The notes beneath the pieces are model-generated. The model was not told where the DNA came from, made no database searches, and was given only the letters and a program-made list of their open reading frames with translations. Made by a program: the position numbers and the translations under genes. A DNA stretch of 64,000 bases, taken from assembly GCA_036555065.1 (NCBI GenBank), contig DATBLZ010000040.1:1-64000 (forward strand). Direction: 5' to 3'. This document shows, piece by piece, positions 17,523 to 26,777 of the stretch (positions within the stretch are counted from its first letter, which is position 1; each line of letters opens with the position of its first letter). This DNA is from DATBLZ01 sp036555065. Its GTDB lineage: Bacteria; Pseudomonadota; Gammaproteobacteria; Steroidobacterales; Rariloculaceae.

Positions 17523-19240
17523 GAGATGCGCCGCGACCGAAGGTGCTGCACGCGCGCAATTGGCGAGGCACGGCGCTGCTCGGCGCCTTCGCGCTCGTGG
17601 CGATCACGCTCGAGGCGCGCGTGCTGCAGCTGCAGCTCATCGACCAAGAGTTTCTCGCGGCGCAAGGCGACGATCGGCACCTGCGGACCATAGAGATCTC
17701 GGCGTACCGCGGAACGATCACGGACAGACACGGCGAACCGCTTGCCGTCAGCACACCCGTCGACAGCATCTGGGCGAACCCAAGCGAGCTCAAGGCGGAG
17801 CTCGGCCGCCTTCCGGAGCTTGCGCGCGTGCTCGAGGTGGACCCGGAGTGGCTCATGCGCCGCATCACGAGCAATCTCGATCGCGAATTCGTGTACCTCA
17901 AGCGCCATCTATCGCCCGCCGATGCCACGGACGTGCTGCGACTCGACATTCCGGGCATCGGCACGGCGCGCGAGTACCGCCGCTTTTACCCCTCGGGGGA
18001 AGTCGTCGGCCACGTGATCGGCTTCACCGACATCGACGACCACGGGCAAGAAGGGCTCGAGCTCGCGTTCGATTATTGGTTGCGCGGCGAAGCCGGCAGC
18101 AAACGCGTGGTGCAGGATCGGTACGGGCGCATCATCGGCGACGTCGAGCAAGTCAAAGCCGCGCAACCCGGCCGGACTTTACGCACGAGCCTCGACTTGC
18201 GCCTGCAATACCTCGCGTACCGCGAGCTCAAGGCCGCGGTCAGCGAAATGCGCGCCCGCTCCGGATCAGTAGTCGTTCTCGACCCGCGCACGGGCGAGAT
18301 TCTCGCGATGGTCAATCAGCCATCGTTCAACCCGAACAACCGCTCGTCGCGCGATCCCGCGTTCTACCGCAATCGCGCGGCGACCGACCCGTTCGAGCCC
18401 GGATCGAGCTTCAAGCCTTTCGTGCTCGCGGCCGCGCTCGAAAGCGGTCAAGTCACGCCCGATACGGTCATCGATACGGGGCCCGGATACTTGGCCGTCG
18501 GCGGGCGCTCCTTGACCGAGGATCCGGTGCATCTCGGGCGTATCTCGGTCACGGGCGTTCTCGCGAAGTCGAGCAACGTCGGCGCAGGACGCATCGCGCT
18601 TGCGATGGAGCCAGAGGCGATCGCGCGAGTTCTCCACGGGTTCGGCATCGGCCGCGTGACCGAGAACGGCTTCCCCGGCGAGTCCGCGGGCCGGCTCGAC
18701 GATCCGCGGCATTGGCGGCAAGTAGGCCAAGCAACGCTCGCCTACGGCTACGGCCTTTCGGTGACGACTCTGCAGCTCGCGCGCGCCTACTCGGCGATCG
18801 CTGCGGGCGGCGTGCTGCGCCCGCTGTCGCTCGTCGCCGTCGACGCAGCTCCGGAAGGCGAGCGCGCGATCTCCGCCGCGACGGCGGACCAGCTCATCGA
18901 AATGATGCAAGCCGTCATTTCGCCGCAGGGCACGGGCCAGCGCGCGGCGGTCAAGAATTTCTCGGTCGCCGGCAAGACGGGCACGGCATGGATCTCCTCC
19001 GCCGGCGCTTATACCAATCGCTACACGGCCGTGTTCGGCGGCATCGTGCCCGCGAGCGACCCGCGGCTCGTGGCCGTCGTCGTCATCGCCGATCCGCAGG
19101 GCGCGCAGTACAACGGCGGCGGCGACGTCGCGGCTCCGGTGTTCGCGCGCATCGCGACTGGGGCGCTGCGCCTCCTGGCCGTGCCACCGGATCGGCCGCT
19201 CGAGCCGCCGCTGACGGTCGTCGCCAAGGCTGACCTATGA
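17519..19240 (+). CDS. ftsI: Peptidoglycan transpeptidase FtsI (PBP3)
   Basis: 573 residues from ATG at 17519 overlapping the ftsL stop. An N-terminal transmembrane helix is followed by the PBP dimerisation domain (YRGTITDRHGEPLAVSTP) and the transpeptidase domain. The active-site motifs are complete: SSFK with Ser296 and Lys299, SSN at 351-353 and KTG at 486-488. It is the septal crosslinking enzyme paired with FtsW. The longer frame from 17303 is an ftsL shadow joined in frame. Confidence 0.97.
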   Translation: MRDAPRPKVLHARNWRGTALLGAFALVAITLEARVLQLQLIDQEFLAAQGDDRHLRTIEISAYRGTITDRHGEPLAVSTPVDSIWANPSELKAELGRLPELARVLEVDPEWLMRRITSNLDREFVYLKRHLSPADATDVLRLDIPGIGTAREYRRFYPSGEVVGHVIGFTDIDDHGQEGLELAFDYWLRGEAGSKRVVQDRYGRIIGDVEQVKAAQPGRTLRTSLDLRLQYLAYRELKAAVSEMRARSGSVVVLDPRTGEILAMVNQPSFNPNNRSSRDPAFYRNRAATDPFEPGSSFKPFVLAAALESGQVTPDTVIDTGPGYLAVGGRSLTEDPVHLGRISVTGVLAKSSNVGAGRIALAMEPEAIARVLHGFGIGRVTENGFPGESAGRLDDPRHWRQVGQATLAYGYGLSVTTLQLARAYSAIAAGGVLRPLSLVAVDAAPEGERAISAATADQLIEMMQAVISPQGTGQRAAVKNFSVAGKTGTAWISSAGAYTNRYTAVFGGIVPASDPRLVAVVVIADPQGAQYNGGGDVAAPVFARIATGALRLLAVPPDRPLEPPLTVVAKADL

Positions 19241-20703
19241 TGGCTGCCGCGATCGCAGCGATGACGCTTGGCGAGCTCTTGGGTCCCGCGGCCGGGCTCC
19301 ATTCGCGCCTCGCGATCACTGACCTTGCGCTCGACGATCGGCAGGTGACTGCCGGCACGGCGTTCGTCGCCGTCGCCGGCGCCGAGAGCCACGGCTTGCA
19401 GTATGCGGATCGCGCCCGCGCCAACGGCGCCGCGGTCGTTCTGTACGAACCGAGTCCGGACTTTCCCATCGTCGCTGAGCCGTCCGTGGCGGTTCCTTCG
19501 CTCAAGCACCGACTCGGGGAGCTCGCGCGCGCGTTCTATGCGCGCGCATATGGTCAGCCTGCGCTCGCCGGCGTCACGGGCACGAACGGCAAGACGACCG
19601 TTGCCTATGTGCTCGCGCAAGCGCTGCAGCGTCGCGGAGCGGCTTGCGCGTACATCGGCACGCTCGGCTTCGGCGTGCCGCCGAATATCACGCCGCACGC
19701 GCTGACGACACCCGACTGCCTGACGCTGCACCGCGAGCTCGCGATGCTCAGAACGCCTTTCGGCGCTCTCGAGGTCTCCTCGCATGCGCTCGCGCAGGAG
19801 CGCGTCGCTGGGCTCGCGTTCGATACGGCGATGTTCACGAACTTGACGCGCGACCATCTGGATCATCACGGCGACATGGCGAGCTATGGGCGCGCCAAAC
19901 AGCGCCTGTTCACGCGTCCGGAGATTCGCACGGCCGTGATCAATCGCGACGATGCGTACGCGGAGGTGCTGCTCGGGGTGCTGGCTCCCAAGGTTCGCGT
20001 GATCGGCACGAGCCTTGCGGGGATAGCCGGCGCCGAGCTCGCCGCGCGCTTCGTCGCGCGCGGGCTCGACGGCATGACGCTCGACATCGGAGGCGCGCTC
20101 GGCAAAGCCGTGCTCGATTCGCGCTTGGTCGGCAAGTTCAACGCCGAGAATCTGCTCGGCGCGCTCGGCGCGCTCGTCGCTTGGGATGTGGCGCTCGAGG
20201 ACGCTTGCGCGGCGCTCGCGGAATGCCGACCGCCGCCCGGACGAATGGAGATCTCGGGCGGCGGCCCTGTGCCGCACGTCGTCATCGACTATGCACACAC
20301 GCCCGACGCGCTCGAGCGCGTGCTTGCGACGTTGCGCGAGCTCTCTGCAGGAGAGGTTTGGTGCGTGTTCGGTTGCGGCGGCGAGCGGGATCGTGGCAAG
20401 CGGCCGCTCATGGGCGGTATCGCCGCGCGGTACGCGCACCATGTCGTGCTGACCGACGACAATCCGCGCAACGAAGACCCCGCTCTGATCGTCGCGGACA
20501 TCCGCGCGGGGCTCGCCGGACACGCGAGCGTCGCCGTCGAGCACGCGCGCGAGCTCGCGATCGCGCGGGCGATTCGCGCAGCGCGCTCCGGTGACGTCGT
20601 GCTCGTCGCCGGTAAAGGGCACGAAACCGTACAGACCATCGGCAAAGAATCGCGTCCCTTCGACGACCGCGTTGCCGCGGCAGCTCTGTTGCGGAGGTCC
20701 TGA
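19237..20703 (+). CDS. murE: UDP-MurNAc-tripeptide synthetase MurE (meso-diaminopimelate type)
   Basis: 488 residues. The P-loop is GVTGTNGKTT and the substrate-specificity motif is DNPR at residues 408-411, the signature of enzymes adding meso-diaminopimelate rather than lysine. This implies A1-gamma peptidoglycan. ATGA overlap with ftsI. Confidence 0.97.
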   Translation: MMAAAIAAMTLGELLGPAAGLHSRLAITDLALDDRQVTAGTAFVAVAGAESHGLQYADRARANGAAVVLYEPSPDFPIVAEPSVAVPSLKHRLGELARAFYARAYGQPALAGVTGTNGKTTVAYVLAQALQRRGAACAYIGTLGFGVPPNITPHALTTPDCLTLHRELAMLRTPFGALEVSSHALAQERVAGLAFDTAMFTNLTRDHLDHHGDMASYGRAKQRLFTRPEIRTAVINRDDAYAEVLLGVLAPKVRVIGTSLAGIAGAELAARFVARGLDGMTLDIGGALGKAVLDSRLVGKFNAENLLGALGALVAWDVALEDACAALAECRPPPGRMEISGGGPVPHVVIDYAHTPDALERVLATLRELSAGEVWCVFGCGGERDRGKRPLMGGIAARYAHHVVLTDDNPRNEDPALIVADIRAGLAGHASVAVEHARELAIARAIRAARSGDVVLVAGKGHETVQTIGKESRPFDDRVAAAALLRRS

Positions 20704-20706
20704 GTG

Positions 20707-22074
20707 ATGACGCGGAGCATGGCTTCGGTGGCGCTCGCGGTCGACGGCCGGTTAACGGGCCGCGACGCCGCCTTCGGCGCCGTGACGACGGACACGCGCG
20801 CGCTTAGGCATGGTGCCCTGTTCGTCGCGATCCGCGGCGAGCGTTTCGACGGCAACGATTTCATCGCCGAGGCGCATGCGAAAGGCGCGGCCGGCGCGCT
20901 CGTTTCGCGGCTCGCGCAATCGGCGCTGCCGCAAGTCGAGGTCGCCGATACGCGCCGCGCGTTCGGCGTCATGGCGCGCGCGTGGCGGCGCAATTTCGCC
21001 GTTCCCGTCGTCGCCGTCACGGGCAGCGCGGGGAAGACGACGGTCAAGCAGCTCATCGCCGAGATCCTCGGCGTGCGCAGGCGCGTCTGCGTCACGCAAG
21101 GGAATCTCAACAACGATATCGGCGTGCCGCTGACGCTCATGCGCCTGACGGCCGAGGATGCCGCGCTCGTCGTCGAGCTCGGCGCCAACCATGCTGGCGA
21201 GATCGCGTATCTAGCGAGTCTCGTCGAGCCTACGGTCGGCGTCGTTACGAACGCGGGGCCGGCTCATCTCGAGGGGTTCGGCTCGCTCGCGGGCGTTGCG
21301 GCGGCAAAAGGCGAGCTCTTCGATCACCTGCCGCGCGCAGGCACGTCCGTGATCAATGCCGATGATCCGTTCTGCGTCGAGTGGCGCACGCGCACGCGCA
21401 CGGAGTTCGTCGCGACTTTCGGCCTCAGCGCCGATGCGGATTGCCGCGTGATCGGCGCGCCGCGGCTCGAGGCCTTACAAACGAGGTTCACCCTGCGGCT
21501 GCCGGACGGCGAGACCGTCGACGTGGTTCTGCCGCTGCTCGGCCTCAAGAACGTCGTCAACGCACTCGCCGCAGCTGCAGCCGCGCACGCCGTCGGTGCC
21601 TCTGCCGAGGACGTTCGCATTGGGCTTGCGCGCGCCGAAGCCGTGCGTGGGCGGCTGAATGCGCTCGCCGGCATCGCCCGCTCGACGGTCATCGACGACA
21701 GCTACAACGCGAACCCCGCGTCCGTGCGCGCCGCGCTCGATTACCTCGGGCGGCTCCCCGGACGGCGCATCTTCGTCCTCGGCGATATGGCCGAGCTTGG
21801 GCCCGAAGCCGCCGAGCTCCATCGCGAGATCGGCGCGTACGCGCGGTCGCGCTGCGATGCGTTATTCAGCATCGGCGCGCTCGCGCGCCATGCCGCGAGC
21901 ACTTACGGAGCGGGCGCACGGAGCTTCGCGGACTTGAGTCAGCTCGAAACGGCGCTCAAGCCCGAGCTCGACGCCGAGGTCACGGTGCTCGTGAAAGGCT
22001 CGCGCGTCATGGGCCTCGAGCGGCTCGTGCGCGCGCTCGTGCCGCCGCCGACTAAGGGTGGCGCAGCATGCTGA
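20707..22074 (+). CDS. murF: UDP-MurNAc-pentapeptide synthetase MurF
   Basis: 455 residues from ATG at 20707; GTG at 20704, directly after the murE stop, would add one residue. GGAGG at 20693-20697 suits either. P-loop VTGSAGKTTVKQL, ELGANHAGEI, and DDSYNANPASVRAAL are family motifs. It adds D-Ala-D-Ala to the UDP-MurNAc-tripeptide. No ddl gene for D-Ala-D-Ala synthesis is in this cluster. Confidence 0.97.
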   Translation: MTRSMASVALAVDGRLTGRDAAFGAVTTDTRALRHGALFVAIRGERFDGNDFIAEAHAKGAAGALVSRLAQSALPQVEVADTRRAFGVMARAWRRNFAVPVVAVTGSAGKTTVKQLIAEILGVRRRVCVTQGNLNNDIGVPLTLMRLTAEDAALVVELGANHAGEIAYLASLVEPTVGVVTNAGPAHLEGFGSLAGVAAAKGELFDHLPRAGTSVINADDPFCVEWRTRTRTEFVATFGLSADADCRVIGAPRLEALQTRFTLRLPDGETVDVVLPLLGLKNVVNALAAAAAAHAVGASAEDVRIGLARAEAVRGRLNALAGIARSTVIDDSYNANPASVRAALDYLGRLPGRRIFVLGDMAELGPEAAELHREIGAYARSRCDALFSIGALARHAASTYGAGARSFADLSQLETALKPELDAEVTVLVKGSRVMGLERLVRALVPPPTKGGAAC

Positions 22075-23156
22075 TGCTGCTCACCGAGTACCTGACCGAC
22101 GTCTACTCGGGCTTCAACGTATTCAGCTACCTCACGATGCGGGCGATTCTCGCGGCGCTCACGGCGCTCGTGCTCTCGTTCGCCGCGGGGCCCTACGTCA
22201 TTCAGAAGCTCACGATCCGACGCGTCGGCCAGTCCGTGCGCGACGATGGGCCCAAGACCCATCTGCCCAAAGCCGGGACGCCGACGATGGGCGGCGCGCT
22301 GATCTTGCTCGCAATCACGATCAGCACGGTCCTCTGGGGGGACCTCTACAACCGCTTCGTCTGGATCGTGCTCGGCGTCACACTCGTGTTCGGCGCGATC
22401 GGCTTCGTCGACGACTACAAGAAGCTCGTGCTCCGCGACTCGAAGGGCCTGAGCCCGAGGGTCAAGCTCTTCTGGCAATCGATTGCGGGCGTCGCGGCCG
22501 CGATCGTGATGTACACGACTGCGGACAATCCGCAAGTCGAGCACGCGCTCCTGATTCCGTATTTCAAGGATCTCTCGATCGCGCTCGGCGTGATCGCCTA
22601 CGTCGTCATCACTTACCTCGTCATCGTCGGTTTCTCGAATGCCGTCAACCTGACCGACGGTCTCGACGGCCTCGCGATCATGCCTGCGGTCATGGTCGGG
22701 GGTGCGCTCGGCCTCATCTCATGGGCAGCGGGCAACGTCGTTTTCTCCACTTATCTCGACATCCCCTACGTCGCGGGAGCGGGCGAGATGCTGGTTTTCT
22801 GTGCGGCCCTGGCTGGCGCCGGCTTGGGCTTCTTGTGGTTCAACACCTATCCTGCACAAGTCTTCATGGGCGACATCGGCGCGCTTGCGCTCGGTGCCGC
22901 CTTGGGGCTCGTCGCGGTGGTGGCGCGGCAAGAACTGGTCCTACTCGTCATGGGCGGAGTATTCGTCGTCGAAACCGTCTCAGTCGTAATCCAGGTTGCC
23001 TCGTACAAGATGACAGGCCGGCGCGTTTTTCGTATGGCACCGCTGCACCATCACTTCGAGCTCAAGGGTTGGGCCGAGCCCAAAGTGATCGTTCGTTTTT
23101 GGATCATCACAGTTATCCTCGTGCTCGTCGGGCTCGCGAGCCTGAAGATCCGCTGA
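22068..23156 (+). CDS. mraY: Phospho-MurNAc-pentapeptide transferase MraY
   Basis: 362 residues with about ten transmembrane helices. Signature motifs: FVDDYKKL, SNAVNLTDGLDGLAIMP, and the MAPLHHHFELKGW histidine motif near the C-terminus. It attaches the UDP-linked precursor to undecaprenyl phosphate to give lipid I. Overlaps murF by 7 bp and murD by 1 bp. Confidence 0.98.
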   Translation: MLMLLTEYLTDVYSGFNVFSYLTMRAILAALTALVLSFAAGPYVIQKLTIRRVGQSVRDDGPKTHLPKAGTPTMGGALILLAITISTVLWGDLYNRFVWIVLGVTLVFGAIGFVDDYKKLVLRDSKGLSPRVKLFWQSIAGVAAAIVMYTTADNPQVEHALLIPYFKDLSIALGVIAYVVITYLVIVGFSNAVNLTDGLDGLAIMPAVMVGGALGLISWAAGNVVFSTYLDIPYVAGAGEMLVFCAALAGAGLGFLWFNTYPAQVFMGDIGALALGAALGLVAVVARQELVLLVMGGVFVVETVSVVIQVASYKMTGRRVFRMAPLHHHFELKGWAEPKVIVRFWIITVILVLVGLASLKIR

Positions 23157-24544
23157 TGGCAGCTTGGCAACGGCATTGGGAGGAGAGCTCGGGAGAAGCG
23201 CATTCAGTGGCAGAGAATAGTGCCCCGCGGACGCTGATCGTCGGGCTCGGCGCGACGGGCCTCGCCGTCGCGCGGCATTTGCTCGCGCGCGGCGTACAGG
23301 TGCGCATCATCGACAGTCGCGCCGCGCCTCCCGCCCTGCAGGAGCTGAGGCTAACCGCTCCGGAGGCCGACGTCGTTCTCGAAACCCTCGATCCACGGTG
23401 GCTCGAAGGCATCGCGCGCGTCGTGTTGTCGCCGGGGCTTACGAGCGACATCCCGCTCATTGCCGCCGCCCGCGCTCGCGGTATTCCCGTCGACAGTGAG
23501 ATCGAGGTCTTTGCGCAAGCGGCTCAGGCACCGGTGATCGCCGTCACGGGATCGAACGGCAAGAGCACGGTCACGACGCTGACGGCCGAGATCTTGACTC
23601 AGCAAGGTTTCAAAGCGCCGCGCGGAGGCAACTTGGGACCGCCGGCGCTCGACCTCTTGGCGGCGGGCGACGTCGACGCCTATGTGCTCGAGATCTCGAG
23701 CTTTCAAATGGAGACGACGCGGAGCTTGCGCCCGCTCTCAGCCGCCGTGCTCAACGTGACGCCGGACCACCTCGATCGACACGGGAGCCTCGAGCATTAC
23801 GCGGCGCTCAAGGCTGCCGTAATCGCCGGAGCCGCGACCGCCGTCGTCAACTGGGACGATCCGTTGACTCGCGCGATGGGCAAGCAGCTCGCGCATGCCG
23901 TGCCGTTCTCGGTGCGCGAGCCGCTCGCCAAAGGCTACTCCGTCGTCATGCACGCCGGCGCGCGTTGGCTCGCGCGTGATCGCAACCCGCTGATCCGCTC
24001 GAGCGAGCTCGCGCTCACGGGCCGGCTCGGCGAGGCCAACTCGCTCGCGGCGCTCGCGCTCAGCGCCGCTCTCGACGGCGCAAGGGAGCCAGCGCTTAAG
24101 GCGCTGCGCACCTTCGTAGGTCTGCCGCACCGCTGCCAGAAGGTCAGAGAGCTGAACGGCGTCGTTTACGTCAATGACTCGAAAGGCACGAACGTCGGCG
24201 CGACCGTCGCGGCACTCGAGGGCATCGCCGGTCCCGTCGTCTTGATCGCGGGAGGCTTGAGCAAAGGCGCGAGCTTCGGCGCGCTCGCGGCGCTCCCGCG
24301 CGCGCGGCTGCGCGCGGCCGTGCTCATCGGCGCGGCGGCTCGGGAGCTCGAGACGGCGCTTGCGAACGTCTGTCCGACGCTGCGTGCGGCGAGTCTGCCC
24401 GAGGCCGTTGCGCGTGCCGCCGCCGCGGCCGTTCCCGGCGACACCGTGCTTTTGTCGCCGGCGTGCGCGAGCCAGGACATGTTCAAGGACTATCGCGAGC
24501 GCGGCGACGTCTTTACACGCGCGGTGCTGGAGATGAACCGATGA
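23156..24544 (+). CDS. murD: UDP-MurNAc-L-alanine:D-glutamate ligase MurD
   Basis: 462 residues from ATG at 23156 (TGATG overlap with mraY). An N-terminal Rossmann-like domain (LIVGLGATGLAVARHLL) is preceded by about 25 extra residues not usual in the family; a later start is possible but I see no better one. P-loop VTGSNGKSTVTTL, then VLEISSFQ and NDSKGTNVGA. It adds D-Glu to UDP-MurNAc-L-Ala. Confidence 0.95.
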   Translation: MAAWQRHWEESSGEAHSVAENSAPRTLIVGLGATGLAVARHLLARGVQVRIIDSRAAPPALQELRLTAPEADVVLETLDPRWLEGIARVVLSPGLTSDIPLIAAARARGIPVDSEIEVFAQAAQAPVIAVTGSNGKSTVTTLTAEILTQQGFKAPRGGNLGPPALDLLAAGDVDAYVLEISSFQMETTRSLRPLSAAVLNVTPDHLDRHGSLEHYAALKAAVIAGAATAVVNWDDPLTRAMGKQLAHAVPFSVREPLAKGYSVVMHAGARWLARDRNPLIRSSELALTGRLGEANSLAALALSAALDGAREPALKALRTFVGLPHRCQKVRELNGVVYVNDSKGTNVGATVAALEGIAGPVVLIAGGLSKGASFGALAALPRARLRAAVLIGAAARELETALANVCPTLRAASLPEAVARAAAAAVPGDTVLLSPACASQDMFKDYRERGDVFTRAVLEMNR

Positions 24545-25692
24545 GGTTCGCGCTCGCCGCTCCGGCCAAAATCGATCCGGCGCTTGCCGGGGCGACACTC
24601 GGGCTCGTCGCGCTCGGCGTCGTCATGGTCGGGTCCGCGTCGGTCGCGCTCGCGGACCGCACCGCCGGCGAGCCTCTCTACTACTTGCTGCGGCACGTCG
24701 CTGCGCTCGGCGCAGGCTCCGTCTGTCTCGTGCTCGCAATGCTGATCCCGACGGAGACTTGGCACCGCGCGAGCGGCGCGCTGCTCTTGCTCGGCATCGC
24801 GTTGCTCGTTTTGGTGCTGCTGCCGCAGTTCGGTGTGACCGTCAATGGCAGCAGCCGCTGGCTCGATTTCGGCGCGCTCGGCGTGCAGGCCTCCGAGCCC
24901 GCGCGGCTCTGCGTGCTCATATATCTTGCAAGCTACGCGGTTCGGCATCAGGCGACGCTGACGACGAGCACCAAGAGTTTTCTGCGGCCGATGCTCATTG
25001 TCGCGGCGGTGTGTTTGTTGCTGCTCGCCGAGCCCGATTTCGGCGCGACGGTCGTCGTCGTCGCGACGAGCTTGGGCGTGCTCTTCGTCGCCGGCGCGCG
25101 GTTGCGCGATTTCGTCCTCGCCGCGGCCGTCGCCGGCGGCGCGCTCGGCGCGCTGGCGCTCTCGTCGGCGTATCGCCTCGAACGTCTCACGGCGTTTCTC
25201 GACCCTTGGGGCGACCCGTACGCGAGCGGGTTTCAGCTTACGAACTCGCTGATCGCGATCGGCCGCGGCGACTGGCTCGGCGTCGGTTTGGGCGCAAGCG
25301 TGCAGAAGCTGTTTTACCTGCCGGAGGCGCATACGGATTTCGTTTTTGCCGTCGTCGCGGAAGAGCTCGGGTTCGCGGGCTCGACGCTCGTAATCGGGCT
25401 TTTCGCCGTGCTCGTGTATCGCGCGCTCCTGCTCGGGCAAAAGGCGCTCGCCGCCGGCCGACAGTTCCAAGGTCTGCTCTGCTACGGGATAGGGTTGATG
25501 CTCGGGCTCGAGGCATTCATCAATATCGGCGTCAACACGGGGTTGCTGCCGACGAAAGGCTTGACGTTGCCGCTGATCAGCTACGGGCGCTCGAGCGCCG
25601 TCGTCACGCTCGCCGCGCTCGGGCTCTTGCTCCGCGTCGCGTGGGAGCTCGCGATCGAGCAGCAACGGCCGAAACGCCGGAGTCGGGCATGA
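24541..25692 (+). CDS. ftsW: Septal peptidoglycan polymerase FtsW
   Basis: 383 residues from ATG at 24541 overlapping the murD stop. About ten transmembrane segments, the SEDS signature GSSRWLDFG, the EPDFGAT motif with the catalytic-loop Asp, and EELGF. The last conserved motif reads LISYGRSS: Arg350 replaces the second Gly of the usual SYGGSS. FtsW polymerises lipid II at the septum with FtsI. Confidence 0.96.
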   Translation: MRFALAAPAKIDPALAGATLGLVALGVVMVGSASVALADRTAGEPLYYLLRHVAALGAGSVCLVLAMLIPTETWHRASGALLLLGIALLVLVLLPQFGVTVNGSSRWLDFGALGVQASEPARLCVLIYLASYAVRHQATLTTSTKSFLRPMLIVAAVCLLLLAEPDFGATVVVVATSLGVLFVAGARLRDFVLAAAVAGGALGALALSSAYRLERLTAFLDPWGDPYASGFQLTNSLIAIGRGDWLGVGLGASVQKLFYLPEAHTDFVFAVVAEELGFAGSTLVIGLFAVLVYRALLLGQKALAAGRQFQGLLCYGIGLMLGLEAFINIGVNTGLLPTKGLTLPLISYGRSSAVVTLAALGLLLRVAWELAIEQQRPKRRSRA

Positions 25693-26777
25693 AGGGCGCG
25701 CCCATTTTGATCGTGGCCGGCGGCACGGGCGGACATGTGTTCCCGGGGCTCGCCGTTGCCGAAGCGCTGCGGGCGCGCGCGCGCGCGGTCGTTTGGCTCG
25801 GCACACGCCGCGGGCTCGAGGCGCGTGTCGTGCCGGCGCACGGCATCGACATCGAATGGATCTCGATCGCGGGTGTGCGGCGCCGCGGACTCTTAGCCTG
25901 GCTCATCGCGCCGTTCAAAACGGCGGCTGCCGTCGTGCAGGTGCTCGCGGCGCTCCGCCGTCGGCAGCCCGCAGCCGTGCTCGGCATGGGGGGCTTCGTA
26001 TCCGGTCCCGGCGGCATCGCCGCGTGGCTCACGCGCCGCCCGTTGTTGATCCATGAGCAAAACGCCGTCGTCGGCACGACGAACCGCTGGCTCGCGTGCC
26101 TCGCCGACCGTATCTTCGAAGGATTCCCGGGCGCTTTCCCGGCGGCGCGCGCACCGCGCTGCATCGGCAATCCGGTGCGCCGCGCGATCGTTGCCGTGCC
26201 GCCGCCGCGGGAACGCGCGCGCGCACGCAACGAAGCGCGCGCGCGCGTGCTCGTGCTCGGCGGCAGCCAAGGCGCGCGCGCCTTGAACGAGACCGTGCCG
26301 GCCGCGATCGCGCGCTTGCCGTCGGCACTGCGCCCGCAGATCCACCATCAGGCGGGTAATACTCTCGACGCGGCATCGAAGGCCTACGCCGCAGCGGGCG
26401 TCGCAGCCGATGTCGTGCCGTTCATCGAGGACATGGCCGCGGCATACGCCGCCGCCGACCTCGTGATCGCACGCGCGGGCGCGCTCACGATCGCGGAGCT
26501 TGCCGCAGTCGGCGTCGCGGCGATTCTCGTGCCGTATCCGTATGCCGTCGACGATCATCAGACACGCAATGCCGCGTATTGCGTGAAGCAGGGATCGGCC
26601 GTCGCGATCGCCGAAAGCGAGCTCAGCCCCGAGCGCCTTGCGCGGGAGCTTCAGTCGTTGCTTGCCGAGCGTGCGCGGTTGCTCGAGATGAGCGAGCGCG
26701 CTCGCGAGATGGCGCGGCCGCAGGCGGCCGAGGAGCTCGCTACGGCGTGCATCGAGCTCGCGGAGCAGTACGCATGA
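25689..26777 (+). CDS. murG: Lipid II synthase MurG
   Basis: 362 residues from ATG at 25689 (ATGA overlap with ftsW). GGTGGHVFPGLAVAEAL near the N-terminus, IHEQNAVVGTTNR, and GGSQGARALN in the C-terminal GT-B domain, with GALTIAEL in the UDP-GlcNAc site. It transfers GlcNAc to lipid I on the cytoplasmic face. Confidence 0.97.
   Translation: MKGAPILIVAGGTGGHVFPGLAVAEALRARARAVVWLGTRRGLEARVVPAHGIDIEWISIAGVRRRGLLAWLIAPFKTAAAVVQVLAALRRRQPAAVLGMGGFVSGPGGIAAWLTRRPLLIHEQNAVVGTTNRWLACLADRIFEGFPGAFPAARAPRCIGNPVRRAIVAVPPPRERARARNEARARVLVLGGSQGARALNETVPAAIARLPSALRPQIHHQAGNTLDAASKAYAAAGVAADVVPFIEDMAAAYAAADLVIARAGALTIAELAAVGVAAILVPYPYAVDDHQTRNAAYCVKQGSAVAIAESELSPERLARELQSLLAERARLLEMSERAREMARPQAAEELATACIELAEQYA

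Noticed and set aside
19021..20622. Long minus-strand open frame (533 codons) opposite ftsI and murE
   Set aside because: High GC and biased third positions leave the antisense frame open; the translation is Arg-rich with no domain, and both plus-strand genes are full-length known families. The same applies to long antisense frames at 55397-57100, 24490-25806, 60361-61503 and 61588-62814.
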